Origin: Nonomuraea wenchangensis
Lineage (GTDB): Bacteria > Actinomycetota > Actinomycetes > Streptosporangiales > Streptosporangiaceae
Reading direction: 5' to 3'
DNA: 64,000 bases
NCBI RefSeq assembly: GCF_900111685.1
Contig: NZ_FOHX01000012.1
Coordinates: forward strand, 106,139 to 170,138
The position numbers were made by a program, and so were the translations under genes. This document shows, one piece after another, positions 7,987 to 17,108 of this stretch. The stretch's first letter is position 1. Every line of letters begins with the position of its first letter. The notes beneath the pieces are model-generated. The model saw only the letters and a list, made by a program, of their open reading frames with translations. It made no database searches and was not told the origin of the DNA.

Positions 7987-9210
7987 TTACGGGCGCCGGC
8001 CCAGCTTGTCGGTCCAGCCGAACTCCTCGAAGGTCACACGCACCGTGTCCTCACCCTTCTCGGCCACCGAGTACTCCAGCAGCTCGGCCGTGTCCTTGTT
8101 CACGATCAGCCGGAACTCGTACCCGTCGTCGCTCTTGACCGCCAGGCTGACCCCCTTACGCCCGGCGGCGTCCTCGACCTCGCCGTTGGAGATGATGCCG
8201 GGCTGGTCGGCGAGGATCTGGAAGGTGGCTGCCCGAGTGCCGGGAGTGGTCGGGGCGGTCATCAGATCGACGGTGGTCTGCCACAGGTAGAGGTCGAACT
8301 CCTTGTGGGGGTCCGGCAGCTTCGCGAACTGGGCGCGCAGGCGGCCGGCCAGCGCCTTCTTCGACTTGGGCAATTCACCGACGTTCTGCATGGTGATGTC
8401 CATGTTGGAGATCGACAGCGGCCGCGGCAGGTTGTCGTCGACGCTCTTGGGCCCGTCCTCCAGCAGCTTCGGCGAGCCCTGCTCCTTCCACTTGGCCTCA
8501 TCCTGCGGCGAGGGGAAAACGACCTTGCGGTCCTCGCTCTTCGCGCGGTGGGTGCCGCCCATCCGCTTCGGCCGCCACCGCTCCTCGGACTCGACGACGT
8601 ACGCCTTGTACGGCGGCCCGTCGGGATAGATGCTCTTCCGCAGCTGCTCCAGCTTCTTGTTGTACTTCTCGTTGATCGCCACCAGCTCGTCATCTTGCGC
8701 GCCGGTCTTGTCGACCTCCGCCTGCTCCTGGTGCTGGAGCTTCCGCGCCTCGGTCCAGAACTTCTCGGGCAGGTGGGAGGTGGGATGCGTCGTACGCTGG
8801 CGGACGTACCAGTACTCGCCGGACGTGGCGGTCTCACGCAGCGCGGTGTCCGCAGCGGCGAGCAGGAAGGATCGGGCGTCCATCCGCGTGGCCGGCGACG
8901 CCCCTGTGCCGCCGGTCGTGCTCTGCGGGGCGCTCGAAGAGTCCGCCGCGACCGGCGGGGTATTACCAGCGGGTCCGCCGGACAGCACGCCTGTGGAGAC
9001 AACGACCGCTCCAGCGGCAACCGCAGCGACCGCGGCGGTGGCCAGCAGGAACATGGGACGACGAGGCATGAAAGCTCTCCGAGTGGATGTCGCGTACCGG
9101 GTGCTCTGAAACGTTCGGGCGAGGTCCTCGCGGCGGCGGCGCCGGTAGCTCGCCTCAGCGAGTTCGTCCAGCTCATCGGGCTTGAGCCGGGCGAACATAC
9201 GGTCGGTCAT
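7987..9210 (-). CDS. CU044_5270-family membrane-anchored protein, sigma-factor partner
   Basis: A 407-residue protein with a cytosolic N-terminus (about 50 residues, basic), one membrane helix near residues 53-77 and a large outer domain. This matches the actinobacterial CU044_5270 family, which is regularly encoded next to ECF sigma factors and is thought to act as their transmembrane partner or anti-sigma factor. The ATG has AGGGGGAAG just upstream and lies 31 bases past the sigma-factor stop. The outer domain, rich in charged residues, would be the sensor. The stimulus cannot be inferred. Confidence 0.75.
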   Translation of the reverse strand: MTDRMFARLKPDELDELAEASYRRRRREDLARTFQSTRYATSTRRAFMPRRPMFLLATAAVAAVAAGAVVVSTGVLSGGPAGNTPPVAADSSSAPQSTTGGTGASPATRMDARSFLLAAADTALRETATSGEYWYVRQRTTHPTSHLPEKFWTEARKLQHQEQAEVDKTGAQDDELVAINEKYNKKLEQLRKSIYPDGPPYKAYVVESEERWRPKRMGGTHRAKSEDRKVVFPSPQDEAKWKEQGSPKLLEDGPKSVDDNLPRPLSISNMDITMQNVGELPKSKKALAGRLRAQFAKLPDPHKEFDLYLWQTTVDLMTAPTTPGTRAATFQILADQPGIISNGEVEDAAGRKGVSLAVKSDDGYEFRLIVNKDTAELLEYSVAEKGEDTVRVTFEEFGWTDKLGRRP

Positions 9211-9241
9211 GTCTTCCCCCTACGGGTGGATCCTGCAGACG

Positions 9242-9820
9242 TCAGCTCTCCTCGGCGAACCGGCTGCTGGTCTGTCGCACCGGTCGTTGCGCGGCTCCCG
9301 CTTCCTGGCGCAGCCTGCCGTGGAGCCGCTTGCGTGCCCGGTGCAGCCGGACGTTGAACGCTCGCGCCGAGCAGCCCATGACCGTCGCGGCCTGATCGGG
9401 CGTCAGGCCGTACCAGCTGACCAGGATCATCGCCTCCACGTCCTTCTCAGGAAGAGCGCGCAAGGCGGAGATGGCCTGCTCCCGGTCCACCACGTACTCA
9501 GCGACATCCCAGGCGACGTGCTCCTGCTCACTGGTCAGCGCGGCGATCCGCTCAACCAGATCCTTGCGCCGAAACCGCACCTCACGCTGCTTGGCGAGTT
9601 TGTTGCGGGCGACACCGAGCAGCCACGGCAGCACCTGCTCGGGCAACTCGTCGAGCCGACGCCAGGCCACGAGGAATGTCTCGCTGCACACGTCCTCGGC
9701 CACGCCCTGCTCGACCCGCAGCAGCACATAGCCCAGCACGTTCCGGTAGTACCGGTCGTACAGCCCGGTGAATCGCTCTTGGGGATCGTCCACACCCAGT
9801 AGTCCCGCCAGTCGCCCCAC
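9242..9820 (-). CDS. ECF RNA polymerase sigma factor
   Basis: About 192 residues with sigma-70 region 2 (FTGLYDRYYRNVLGYVLLRV, then EDVCSETFLVAWRR) and region 4 (ALRALPEKDVEAMILVSWYG, then TPDQAATVMGCSARAFNVRLHRARKRL). The open frame extends to a TTG at 9838. I favour the GTG at 9820, which has GGTGG a few bases upstream, but the start is uncertain. It forms an operon with the membrane protein downstream, a usual sigma/partner arrangement. A second similar pair lies near 27-28 kb. Confidence 0.88.
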   Translation of the reverse strand: MGRLAGLLGVDDPQERFTGLYDRYYRNVLGYVLLRVEQGVAEDVCSETFLVAWRRLDELPEQVLPWLLGVARNKLAKQREVRFRRKDLVERIAALTSEQEHVAWDVAEYVVDREQAISALRALPEKDVEAMILVSWYGLTPDQAATVMGCSARAFNVRLHRARKRLHGRLRQEAGAAQRPVRQTSSRFAEES

Positions 9821-9914
9821 AATTACCACCAAACCCAAACTTTTCCCTCACCCGCCCGGAACGCCCCGCACGGCCAGGTGCCACCGGGCGGGCGCAGCCA
9901 TGAGGACTCCGCGC

Positions 9915-10085
9915 CTACGCCTTGCTGGACGGCATCGGCTCCTCGTTGAGACCCCTCGCAGGGGCGATGAGGAGTGGCTCTCCGGTATCCAGATTCCACA
10001 GGCGGATCAGAGCCGCGGCGACGTGGGCGCTGCCCAGCATCGCCGCCAGTGAGCGGCCGCTGGTGCCGGGGCCGAATGCTCCGCC
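9915..10085 (-). pseudogene. C-terminal fragment of a WD40-repeat protein
   Basis: The minus-strand frame reads SGRSLAAMLGS, then LIRLWNLDTGEPLL, a clear last blade of a WD40 beta-propeller, and ends about 25 residues later. No upstream WD40 repeats are found, because a different plus-strand remnant begins within 150 bases. I read this as the stump of a deleted propeller protein. Confidence 0.55.
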
Positions 10086-10215
10086 CGGAATGCGTCCCGA
10101 TGGCAGAACACGCGGCAACAAGAGCACGTCCGCCGGTCGCGGCGCCACGGCTGAGCTACGGGAGACAGCCGAGGCGTCCGCCCCCACTCAGCCGGCTTGG
10201 GGCGAGGCGGGCACC

Positions 10216-10476
10216 GTCGATATGGCCGCCAACCTCGACCGGCCCGCACCCCGATTCACGGCGGGCGGAGACATCCCGTACTTCCGGAAGAAGCAGATCG
10301 ACCTGAAACGAGACGAGCCGGTCACGCTCAGCCTGAGCTTCACCGGCAGGAAGGCGTACTACGAGTTCGATCTCCGGGCCATAGTCCTTGCCTACGGCCG
10401 TACGGAAGAGATCGTGATCAGACCGGACGGTGGGCCGTTCCGCTTGACCGGGGAGGCCGCCCGCTATCGGTCCTGA
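10216..10476 (+). pseudogene. C-terminal fragment of an unrecognised protein
   Basis: About 86 codons in plus-strand frame look protein-like (FTAGGDIPYFRKKQID, then RKAYYEFDLRAIVLAYG and EIVIRPDGGPFRLTG before the stop). They suggest a beta-rich C-terminal domain. The frame upstream is only the antisense of the WD40 remnant, so no proper start is available. It is likely another truncated gene; I do not recognise the family. Confidence 0.4.
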
Positions 10477-10618
10477 CTGCGTTCGGAAACCTGAGTGAGG
10501 ACGAGTTGTGAGAAGGATTCGAGAGCTCCGGGCCATCCCTGAGACGCGTTGATGATCTTCTATCGGAATCGGTCGTTTGCTTGGCCGCTACACCGACCGC
10601 CCTCTCGGGGCGACGCAT

Positions 10619-11257
10619 TCACGGGAGAAGGCCATTCACGATGGCACGCACGCCCTTGGCGTAGGTGTCACGGGCGGTCAGGTCTTCCCATCGCCTTGCC
10701 ACCGTGCTCAGCCGGGGGAACTCCTCGGCATCCAATTCGGCGAAGACCCGCTCCCGGTAGGTGGGCCCGCCCTCCTCTCGCCGCCTGCGGGCCGCCGCCC
10801 GGCCGCCGATCTCGCCGGCGGTGTAGTGCCAGATGATCCGGTACACGTCCACCGCCTCCTCGATCGTCAGCCCCGCGTGGACGGCGGCGTCGACGATCTG
10901 CTCGGGGTACCACAGTGCGCCCACCGACATCAGGTCGTCGGCCTTGAGGATGTCCACGGCCCATGGGCATCCGGACACGGCGTCGTGCATGGCCATGGCG
11001 GCGGCCACCATGCGCTCGCGTGGCTCGTCCGGCAGTGCGGGGCGGGGGATGGCGGCCGCGTAGTCGTCGAGGAGCAGCAGGAGGAGCTCCTCCTTGTCGC
11101 GTACGTGGTGGTAGAGCGCCATGGCCGTGCTGCCGACCTCTCTGGCCAGCCTGCGCATGGTGAGGGCGCCCGTCCCGTCTTCCTCGATCACTCGCAGGGC
11201 GGCGGTGACGATTTCCCGCCTGGAGATCTTGGGTGGTCGTCCTGTGCGCGTCGACAT
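10619..11257 (-). CDS. TetR-family regulator with TetR_C-type ligand domain
   Basis: A 212-residue repressor. The N-terminal HTH is SRREIVTAALRVIEE, then LTMRRLAREVGSTAMALYHHVRDKEELL. The C-terminal part resembles the TetR_C family (the class containing the tetracycline repressor). It is divergent from an MFS pump, and a palindrome in the 22-base gap lies over the pump's start codon. By analogy with TetR it probably represses drug efflux and its own gene. The ATG at 11257 has no strong ribosome site. Confidence 0.9.
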   Translation of the reverse strand: MSTRTGRPPKISRREIVTAALRVIEEDGTGALTMRRLAREVGSTAMALYHHVRDKEELLLLLLDDYAAAIPRPALPDEPRERMVAAAMAMHDAVSGCPWAVDILKADDLMSVGALWYPEQIVDAAVHAGLTIEEAVDVYRIIWHYTAGEIGGRAAARRRREEGGPTYRERVFAELDAEEFPRLSTVARRWEDLTARDTYAKGVRAIVNGLLP

Positions 11258-11274
11258 CCTGCCATGCTACTTTC

Positions 11275-11286
11275 TATACGTGTATA
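11275..11286. promoter_or_regulatory. TetR-type operator over the MFS start codon
   Basis: TATACGTGTATA is a palindrome with arms TATAC/GTATA and central GT; flanking T and A runs extend the symmetry. It contains the GTG start (11280-11282) of the efflux gene and lies 18 bases upstream of the TetR ATG. It is the only convincing operator in this divergent gap. Confidence 0.6.
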
Positions 11287-12602
11287 AAAACTCATGGGTC
11301 GTTGCGGTGCTCGCGTTCGCGGTCGCCGTGGGGACCCTTCAGATGACCGTCGTCGTCCCCTTACTGCCGGGCCTCGAAGAGAAGCTCCAGGCCCCGTCCA
11401 CCACTGTCTCGTGGACGCTCACTGCTGGGCTCTTGTCGGGAGCGGTCTCGATCCCGCTGCTCGCGCGCCTCGGCGACATGTACGGCCGACGCACGACATC
11501 GCTGGTCGCGCTCGGCATGCTCGTCGCCGGTTCGATACTCAGCGCCGTGGCGGGCACGCTGCCCCTGCTCATCGTCGGCCGGGTGCTGCAGGGGACAGCC
11601 GCGCCGCTGCTTCCGTTGGCCATGGGCCTGGTCAGGCAGGTAGTGCCCGGCCACCGGCTGCCGAGCGCGATCGGAGTCCTCAGCGCCACCATCGGGGTAG
11701 GCAGCGGGGGCGGCATGATCCTCGCCGGGGTGCTGGACGGGAACCACCGGGCGGTGTTCTGGGCGCTGGCCGGACTGGCCGTGCTGAGTTTCGTCCTGGT
11801 GGCGGTCGTGGTGCGGGAGGCGCCGGCGCGCGGTTCCGGACGGCCGGACCTGGCAGGGGCGGTGCTGGTCGCGGTGTGGCTCGTCTGCCTGCTGCTGGCC
11901 ATCAGCAAGGGTGCGACCTGGGGCTGGATCTCGCCGCTGACGCTGGGCCTGTTCGTCGTGGCGGTGGCGGTGGCCGCGGTGTGGGTCGCGACCGCCCGCC
12001 GTACCGCGTCGCCGCTGATCGAGATTCCCATGCTGCTGCACCGGGGGACGGTGGGGGCGACCGTGGCGTCGTTCCTGCTGGGGTTCGCGCTGTTCGCCAC
12101 CATCACCACCGTGTCGGCGGTGGCCCAGGGCGCGCTCGGGGCCTCGGTGCTGCAGGTCGGGATCTACCTGCTGCCGACGACGGTGCTGATGCTCGTGGTC
12201 TCCGTGCTCGCGGGTCCGCTGATGCGCCGTTTCACCGCGTCCGCGCTCGTGGCGGGCGGCTCGGTGCTGGTGACGGCCGCCACCCTGTGGCTGGCGGTGT
12301 CCAGATCCTCGGGCGTGGACCTGTACGGTGCCGCGACGCTACTGGGGCTGGGCATCGGACTCGGCTACGCGGCGCTCGGAACGATGGCCGTCGAGCACGT
12401 GGAGCCCGCCAAGACCGCGGCGGCCGGCGGGGTGAACGCACTGGTCAGGGTCGTGGGCAGCAGCGTAGCCGGGGCAGTGGGGGCGGCGGTGCTCTCCAGC
12501 GGGGGCGCCGGATGGACTTTCGGCGTCGCAGCCGGTGCTGCCCTGCTGGCGGCCCTGTTCTCCGCCTTCCACGGAAACCTCTCGCGAAAGGAACTGGCAT
12601 GA
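11280..12602 (+). CDS. MFS drug/metabolite exporter
   Basis: A 440-residue multi-TM transporter. TM1 begins almost at the N-terminus (WVVAVLAFAVAVGTLQ), and the inter-helix loop RLGDMYGRRTT and motif-C-like GVGSGGGMILAG identify a drug:H+ antiporter-type MFS protein. I chose the GTG at 11280 because upstream in-frame codons run back through the TetR gene. The start sits inside the putative operator, so tight repression is likely. Its TGA overlaps the ATG of the hemerythrin gene (ATGA). Substrate unknown. Confidence 0.85.
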   Translation: MYKNSWVVAVLAFAVAVGTLQMTVVVPLLPGLEEKLQAPSTTVSWTLTAGLLSGAVSIPLLARLGDMYGRRTTSLVALGMLVAGSILSAVAGTLPLLIVGRVLQGTAAPLLPLAMGLVRQVVPGHRLPSAIGVLSATIGVGSGGGMILAGVLDGNHRAVFWALAGLAVLSFVLVAVVVREAPARGSGRPDLAGAVLVAVWLVCLLLAISKGATWGWISPLTLGLFVVAVAVAAVWVATARRTASPLIEIPMLLHRGTVGATVASFLLGFALFATITTVSAVAQGALGASVLQVGIYLLPTTVLMLVVSVLAGPLMRRFTASALVAGGSVLVTAATLWLAVSRSSGVDLYGAATLLGLGIGLGYAALGTMAVEHVEPAKTAAAGGVNALVRVVGSSVAGAVGAAVLSSGGAGWTFGVAAGAALLAALFSAFHGNLSRKELA

Positions 12603-13018
12603 CGGACGAACGGCGAATCGTCGCGTGGGGCGACGAGCTGATCAAACTGCACGACGGCTTCCGCAGGGACCTGGCGGAGCTGCGGTCATCGCGGGCGGGT
12701 GCAGTGGACTTGCGTACACACTGCCTGACGTTCTGCGACGCCCTCCACGCCCACCACGAAGGCGAGGACAACGCGCTCTTCCCTCACCTCGGTAGCGAGC
12801 ACCCCGAACTGGCTGAGACCTTGGCCCGGCTCCGCTCGGAGCACCAGGTGGTGGCCCGGCTCATGGAACGGATCAGGCAGCTTCTCGACCACGACGGCAC
12901 GGCGATCGGCGAGGAGTTGGACCGTCTCGCCACCGAACTGGAGGCCCACCTGGACTACGAGGAGAAGCAGTTGGTCCCGATCCTCAACAAGATGCTCACT
13001 CTCCCCGAGGAGGTCTAG
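12599..13018 (+). CDS. Hemerythrin-domain protein
   Basis: A 139-residue four-helix-bundle protein with the di-iron ligand pattern of hemerythrin HHE domains: H18, HH with E/D near 52-57 and H63 (LFPHL), EH at 81-82, and H117 with E121/E122. Such domains bind O2, NO or take part in redox or iron sensing. It overlaps the MFS stop by four bases and has AAGGA upstream, so it is co-translated with the exporter. Its link to efflux is unclear; it may protect against the same stress. Confidence 0.88.
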   Translation: MTDERRIVAWGDELIKLHDGFRRDLAELRSSRAGAVDLRTHCLTFCDALHAHHEGEDNALFPHLGSEHPELAETLARLRSEHQVVARLMERIRQLLDHDGTAIGEELDRLATELEAHLDYEEKQLVPILNKMLTLPEEV

Positions 13019-13333
13019 GCTCGCCGGAGGACGTTGGGGATGAGGTGGCCGGTGACCGTCAGCTCATCTGAGCGTCGTACGGTTGTGAACCATGACCTTC
13101 GCCGGCAACCCCTCCCGGCTACGTCTCCGTCAGGCATGGACGAGAAGGTGCTCTTGCTGGTCGACGAGAGCATGAAGGCCGCCCACTCAGGCTGACGATC
13201 GCGCCGCGCAATTCCATGACGCGAGCGGGACTGCCGAAGCTGACCACCATGGCCGGGTCACATCCTGATCGTCACGGTCTCCAGGCGCAGCGTACTCACG
13301 GGTTGAGGAGAAAGGGCAGACCTGCGTGGGCGG
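13019..13333. other. Intergenic stretch without a supportable gene
   Basis: A stretch of 315 bases. A 19-codon frame from an ATG at 13138 reads like a gene start (DEKVLLLVDESMKAAHSG) and then stops; it could be debris of a lost gene. No hairpin, operator or RNA gene stands out. Confidence 0.4.
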
Positions 13334-14391
13334 GTGCGGGGCCCGCCGGCCCTCGATGAGCTTGGCGAGCTCAAGCAGATGGCGAAGAACAGCGGGGTGG
13401 AGCTGCTTGAAGCTGCTCGGGGGGTGCAGCCCCCGCCGCCGGACGACAGCCCGCTGCCCGAGGTCGCCGACCGGGTCCATCCCCTGCTCGAAACCTTTCA
13501 CGACTCCGCCACCCGGCTCTGTCCCGCCAGGACTCCGTCGGGCGGGTGGTCGGCTTCCGCGTCCTGGCCGCCAACAGCCACTGCACGACGCCGGCCGGGC
13601 AGCGGTGCAACATGATCGGCAAACGGCTGACGTCCATCAGCCCGGGCCTCGGCACTTCCGGGCTGCTGGAGGACTACATCAGGGCGTACGAGAGCGGTGA
13701 GCCCTACCTCCGCCGCGCGATCGAGCATCTGGAGATCTCGGGCGAGCGGTTCTGGCCGGTCACGATGACCGTGCGCGCCGCCCGGGTGGTCGACGGCATG
13801 CTGCTGAGATGGTGCGTGCTCGACTAGGACCTCGCCACCTGGCAGGTGATCTGGACGCCCCAGATGTACGACAAGCTGGGCATCGACCCCGGCGAAAAGC
13901 CGATTGCCCTGGAGGACCTGCCGAACCTGACGGTGCCGGAGGACCTGGCCGCTGTCGAGGATCTGATCGACACGCTGCAGGAGTGCCGGGAGTCGGCCGA
14001 GACGGAGTTGAGGATCAGGCACCGGCACGGCATGCGACACCGCTGCGTGGTGGCCGAACCGCTGCTGGATTCCAAGGGCCTGCCGGTCAAGCCGCGTTTC
14101 CTCGTCCAGGACGTGACGCGTGGCCGGCGTAGGGAGCGGTCGATGGCCAGGGTTCAGGCCCAGGCGGTGCGGCAGGAGGAACGCGCGTTGGAGCAGCAGC
14201 GGGTCTCCGATCATCTCCAGGCCGTGATCCTGTCGGCCGAGGAGCTCGCCCGACTGGGCGGTGATTTCTTCAAGGCCCGGCGCCTCGGTGAGGACAAGGT
14301 GCTGCCGGCGGTCGGGGATGCCATGGGCCATGGCCTGGCCGCTGCCGGCCTCGTGCTTCAGCTGCGCGCGGGGCCGGCCGGGCCGGCCTAA
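13334..14391 (+). pseudogene. PAS-domain SpoIIE/PP2C-type phosphatase, decayed
   Basis: The parts of a PAS-SpoIIE phosphatase can be followed through at least three lesions. The N-terminal part runs in one frame (LLETFHDSATRL) and shifts near 13510-13545 to another (VGFRVLAAN). An in-frame TAG interrupts it at 13825-13827, between CVLD and DLATWQVIWTPQMYD (PAS domain). The catalytic part keeps GGDFF and AVGDAMGHGLAAAGL, metal-binding landmarks of PP2C/SpoIIE, but a stretch before GGDFF is missing and the protein ends shortly after. Intact relatives are several hundred residues longer. Confidence 0.75.
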
Positions 14392-14475
14392 ACCGGGCAA
14401 CCGGCTCGTGACCTTCCTGAACTGCGTTTTCCGGCCCGGTAGATGGGACACCGAACCCGGTTCGCTGTTCCGCTC

Positions 14476-15162
14476 CTACTGGCCGGCCGAGCAGGCGCGG
14501 TACCAGTCGAGGGTGGCGGCGACGGCGGTGGCGTGCGGAGTCGCGGTGAACGGCCCGAACGTGGCGGTGAACTTCGAGGTGTCGCTCACGAACGGCCGGT
14601 CGCGCTGATACCACGTCTCGCCGAGGGCACGCACGGTCGGGTTGAACAGGCCGATCAGACGTTGCGTCGGACGGCCGAGCGCCGCCGTCCTGCTGGGCCG
14701 CCCCAGCGCGGCGATCACCAGATCGAGGAACTCCTGGCCCGTCACGGCCGGTGCCGCCGGCAGGTGCCAGGTCTGGCCGTCGGCGCGCGTGTCGCGGCCG
14801 AGCGTCACCAGGCCCCTGGCGATGTCGGGCAAATAGCCGAGCGTGTGGGGCTGGTCGAGCGCCCCGACCCAGCGGATGGGCTTGCCTGCCAGCGCCGCCG
14901 CGAACACCGTCGTGCCGGCGATGGTGTTGAGGCCGCCGGGACCGTAGTAGTCGGAGGCCCTGCCCAGGGCGACACGCAGCTCGCCGGATCGGTGGGCGGC
15001 CAGCAGGCCCTCGGCCATCTGCGCGCGTACCCGGCACCCTGGCGCACCGCGTCGGTCATCCGGGGAACTCCTCCACCCAGCGGTCATAGGCGGGCGCGGC
15101 ACAGTGGTAGACGACCTCGGCTCCGGCGCAGGCCGCCTTGGCCCCCTCCGCGGTCGTGATGT
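14476..15162 (-). pseudogene. NAD-dependent epimerase/dehydratase, frameshifted and 5'-truncated
   Basis: The minus strand carries GDITTAEGAKAACAGAEVVY and YHCAAPAYDRW (near 15060-15160), the segment that follows the Rossmann entry in extended-SDR epimerases. After a frameshift near 15040 it continues as GRASDYYGPGGLNT and FNPTVRALGETWYQRD to the stop. The N-terminal TGxxGxxG region is missing, replaced by an MFS fragment fused at about 15163. Without the cofactor site it cannot be functional. Confidence 0.7.
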
Positions 15163-15164
15163 CG

Positions 15165-15461
15165 CCGCGAGCCCGCGGTGAACGTGGCAAAGCCGAGGAC
15201 ATAGGCGCCGACATTCCCCCATCGGGACAGCAACCGGCCAGTGAGCATCGTCGCGATCACCATGGCGACGAGATAGACCGTCATGTTCCAGGCAGAGAAG
15301 CTCGCACCGCCGAGGTCGGCCACCGCGGTCGGCAGCAGGCTCGCCGCCAGGTAGATGTTGATCGCGCCGACCAGCACTCCGCCGGCCAGCACGATCGCCG
15401 CGCCGAGATACTCCCGGCCCAGCAGCTCCCGCCACGCAGGCGGGTCGGAGGGCGGACTCAC
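15165..15461 (-). pseudogene. N-terminal fragment of an MFS transporter
   Basis: From a GTG at 15461 the frame encodes a typical MFS start: a first TM (GAAIVLAGGVLVGAINIYLA), then LLPTAVADLGG, a second TM and TGRLLSRWGNVGAYVLG. It then runs directly into the epimerase remnant. Only two to three of 12-14 helices remain. The junction near 15163 is a clean deletion fusion of two genes. Confidence 0.7.
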
Positions 15462-15745
15462 CGGTGCACCATCCGGGTGCCGGCAGTCGAGGGACCGCTG
15501 ATGCACCCGAGGTGCCGCCGGGTCACCGCCCTGTACCTCTTCGGGCCCGCCGCCCCTGGCCGAGGAACGCGCTGCGCCACGGCCGGTCCGCAGCGCCGCA
15601 GCCGGATGAATGTGTCGATTGGCGAAGGTGCCCTGTCTCGTCAACGTGAAGTACGTCTGACAACCCAAGATGACCGCGGCGTTCTCGTCCTTGACCGCGA
15701 CACCGTCGGCGCGCAACTGATCGACCGCGGCTGCTCAGAGGCGCG

Positions 15746-15788
15746 TGCTAGATTGGCCGTATGACCAATTTGGCCGACCGACCAAATT
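15746..15788. promoter_or_regulatory. Extended -10 and two overlapping TetR operators at a leaderless start
   Basis: TGC-TAGATT (15746-15754) is an extended -10 box ending 7 bases before the TetR ATG (15761), which implies a leaderless message. Two inverted repeats of the form TTGG-N8-CCAA follow: ATTGG/CCAAT at 15752-15769, spanning the ATG, and AATTTGG/CCAAATT at 15767-15788. Their centres are 17 bp apart. Autoregulation by the encoded TetR protein is the obvious reading. Confidence 0.65.
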
Positions 15789-16366
15789 CGTCCCGAGGAG
15801 ACCGGCGGCGTGCGCAACTGGTGGAGACCGGGGTAGCGCTGCTGCGCGAACACGGCTGGCCCGGCGTCACCACGCGGGCCGTGGCCGAGCGGGCGGGCAC
15901 CAACCCCGGCCTGATCCACTACCACTTCGGCGGGTTGCCCGGGTTGCACGCGGCGATCTTCCGCCGGGCCACCGACCTCATCGTCAACCCGCTCGTCACC
16001 GAGCTGCTGAGCGCCGGCGACGAGCGGGCGGCGCTGGCCGTGGTGCGCGCTCTGCTGCCCGCCACGACAGGCGACGAGCCGACGACCCGGCTGGCCGCGG
16101 AGCTGATCGCCGGAGCCACCCGCGATCCCGCCCTGGGCGCTGTGCTGCGCGACGAACTGCGCCGGGCGCGCACCCAACTCGCCGAGCGGCTGGAGCGGCT
16201 GCATCCCCGCTGGCCGCCGGGCCGGTCGGCCGGCGTCGCCACCCTGGTCGTCGCCGCGCTCGACGGGCTGATGCTCCACTACATGATCGACGGGGAGCTT
16301 CCCGTGGACGAGGTGCTGTCGGCCGTGGAGTGCCTCATGCCCGAGCGGCCCGGGGCCGGGTCATGA
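15761..16366 (+). CDS. TetR-family transcriptional regulator
   Basis: A 201-residue repressor with a standard HTH (GVALLREHGWPGVTTRAVAER, then GTNPGLIHYHFGGLPGL). The ATG lies directly downstream of an extended -10 box and inside a palindrome, so the mRNA is probably leaderless and autoregulated. Upstream on the minus strand are decayed MFS and epimerase genes that may have been its former targets. Downstream on the same strand, after 150 bases, is an F420-type oxidoreductase that it may still control. Ligand unknown. Confidence 0.9.
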   Translation: MTNLADRPNSSRGDRRRAQLVETGVALLREHGWPGVTTRAVAERAGTNPGLIHYHFGGLPGLHAAIFRRATDLIVNPLVTELLSAGDERAALAVVRALLPATTGDEPTTRLAAELIAGATRDPALGAVLRDELRRARTQLAERLERLHPRWPPGRSAGVATLVVAALDGLMLHYMIDGELPVDEVLSAVECLMPERPGAGS

Positions 16367-16515
16367 GGGTGTTCATCCGCGGCGCCGAGGCATGGAGCCC
16401 GTCGGCTGCCGGTCGTCGCTCTCACGCGCCCGGCATTCGCACCGGTCCTGCGCCGGCGGTTCTGCGCGGGCGGCGTCCCGCCGCAACACACCACCGCAAA
16501 AGGGAAAGGCTGACC

Positions 16516-16995
16516 ATGGAGATCATCAAGAGGCCCGATCCGCCGTCCGGACTGCGTCGCAAGCTCTGGCGTCTGCCCATCCTGCTGTATCGGATCGGGC
16601 TCGGCCCGCTGCTCGGCCGCCGGGTCATGCTGCTCACCCACACCGGGCGCGTATCCGGGCTGCGCCGTCAGGCCGTCATCGAGGTCGTCCAGCACGAAGG
16701 ACACGTCTACGTGGCGGCCTCCGGCTTCGGCCCGCGCGCCGACTGGTACCGCAACGTCATGGCCACCCCACAGGTGACCATCCAGGTGGGCGGGCGCACC
16801 TTCCGCGCGACCGCCGCTCCCATCGAGACCGAGCGGGGAGCGGAGATCATGGGCACGTACGCGCCCCGCCACCCCGCCGCCGCCCGCCGGCTCTGCAAGA
16901 TCATGGGCTTCGCCGTGGACGGCAGCATCGAGGACTACCGCGAGGTGGGGCGGCACATCCCGTTCGTGAGTTTCATCCCCATGAGGTCCGCCTGA
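16516..16995 (+). CDS. Deazaflavin (F420)-dependent nitroreductase-family protein (Ddn-like)
   Basis: A 159-residue protein of the split beta-barrel Ddn/FDOR-A group, found in actinobacteria that make coenzyme F420. Landmarks are LLTHTGRVSGLRRQAVIEVV, GFGPRADWYRNVMATPQVTI and the basic N-terminus preceding the barrel. Members reduce quinones or other hydrophobic acceptors with F420H2, often at the membrane. AGGGAAAGG lies upstream of the ATG. It follows a TetR gene by 149 bases and may be its target. The physiological acceptor is unknown. Confidence 0.88.
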   Translation: MEIIKRPDPPSGLRRKLWRLPILLYRIGLGPLLGRRVMLLTHTGRVSGLRRQAVIEVVQHEGHVYVAASGFGPRADWYRNVMATPQVTIQVGGRTFRATAAPIETERGAEIMGTYAPRHPAAARRLCKIMGFAVDGSIEDYREVGRHIPFVSFIPMRSA

Positions 16996-17108
16996 TCAGG
17001 CCGCATCACATTACCCCCGGTCGAACAGGTCGAGCGCTCGCGAGCGCTGGAGTCGTTCACGTACGGCTTGGGCGATGTCCGGCCGCCTTCACCTGCGGGG
17101 CACATGGC

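Noticed and set aside
11121..11279. Upstream ATG start for the MFS gene
   Set aside because: Would lie within the divergent TetR gene; TM1 begins right after the GTG at 11280.
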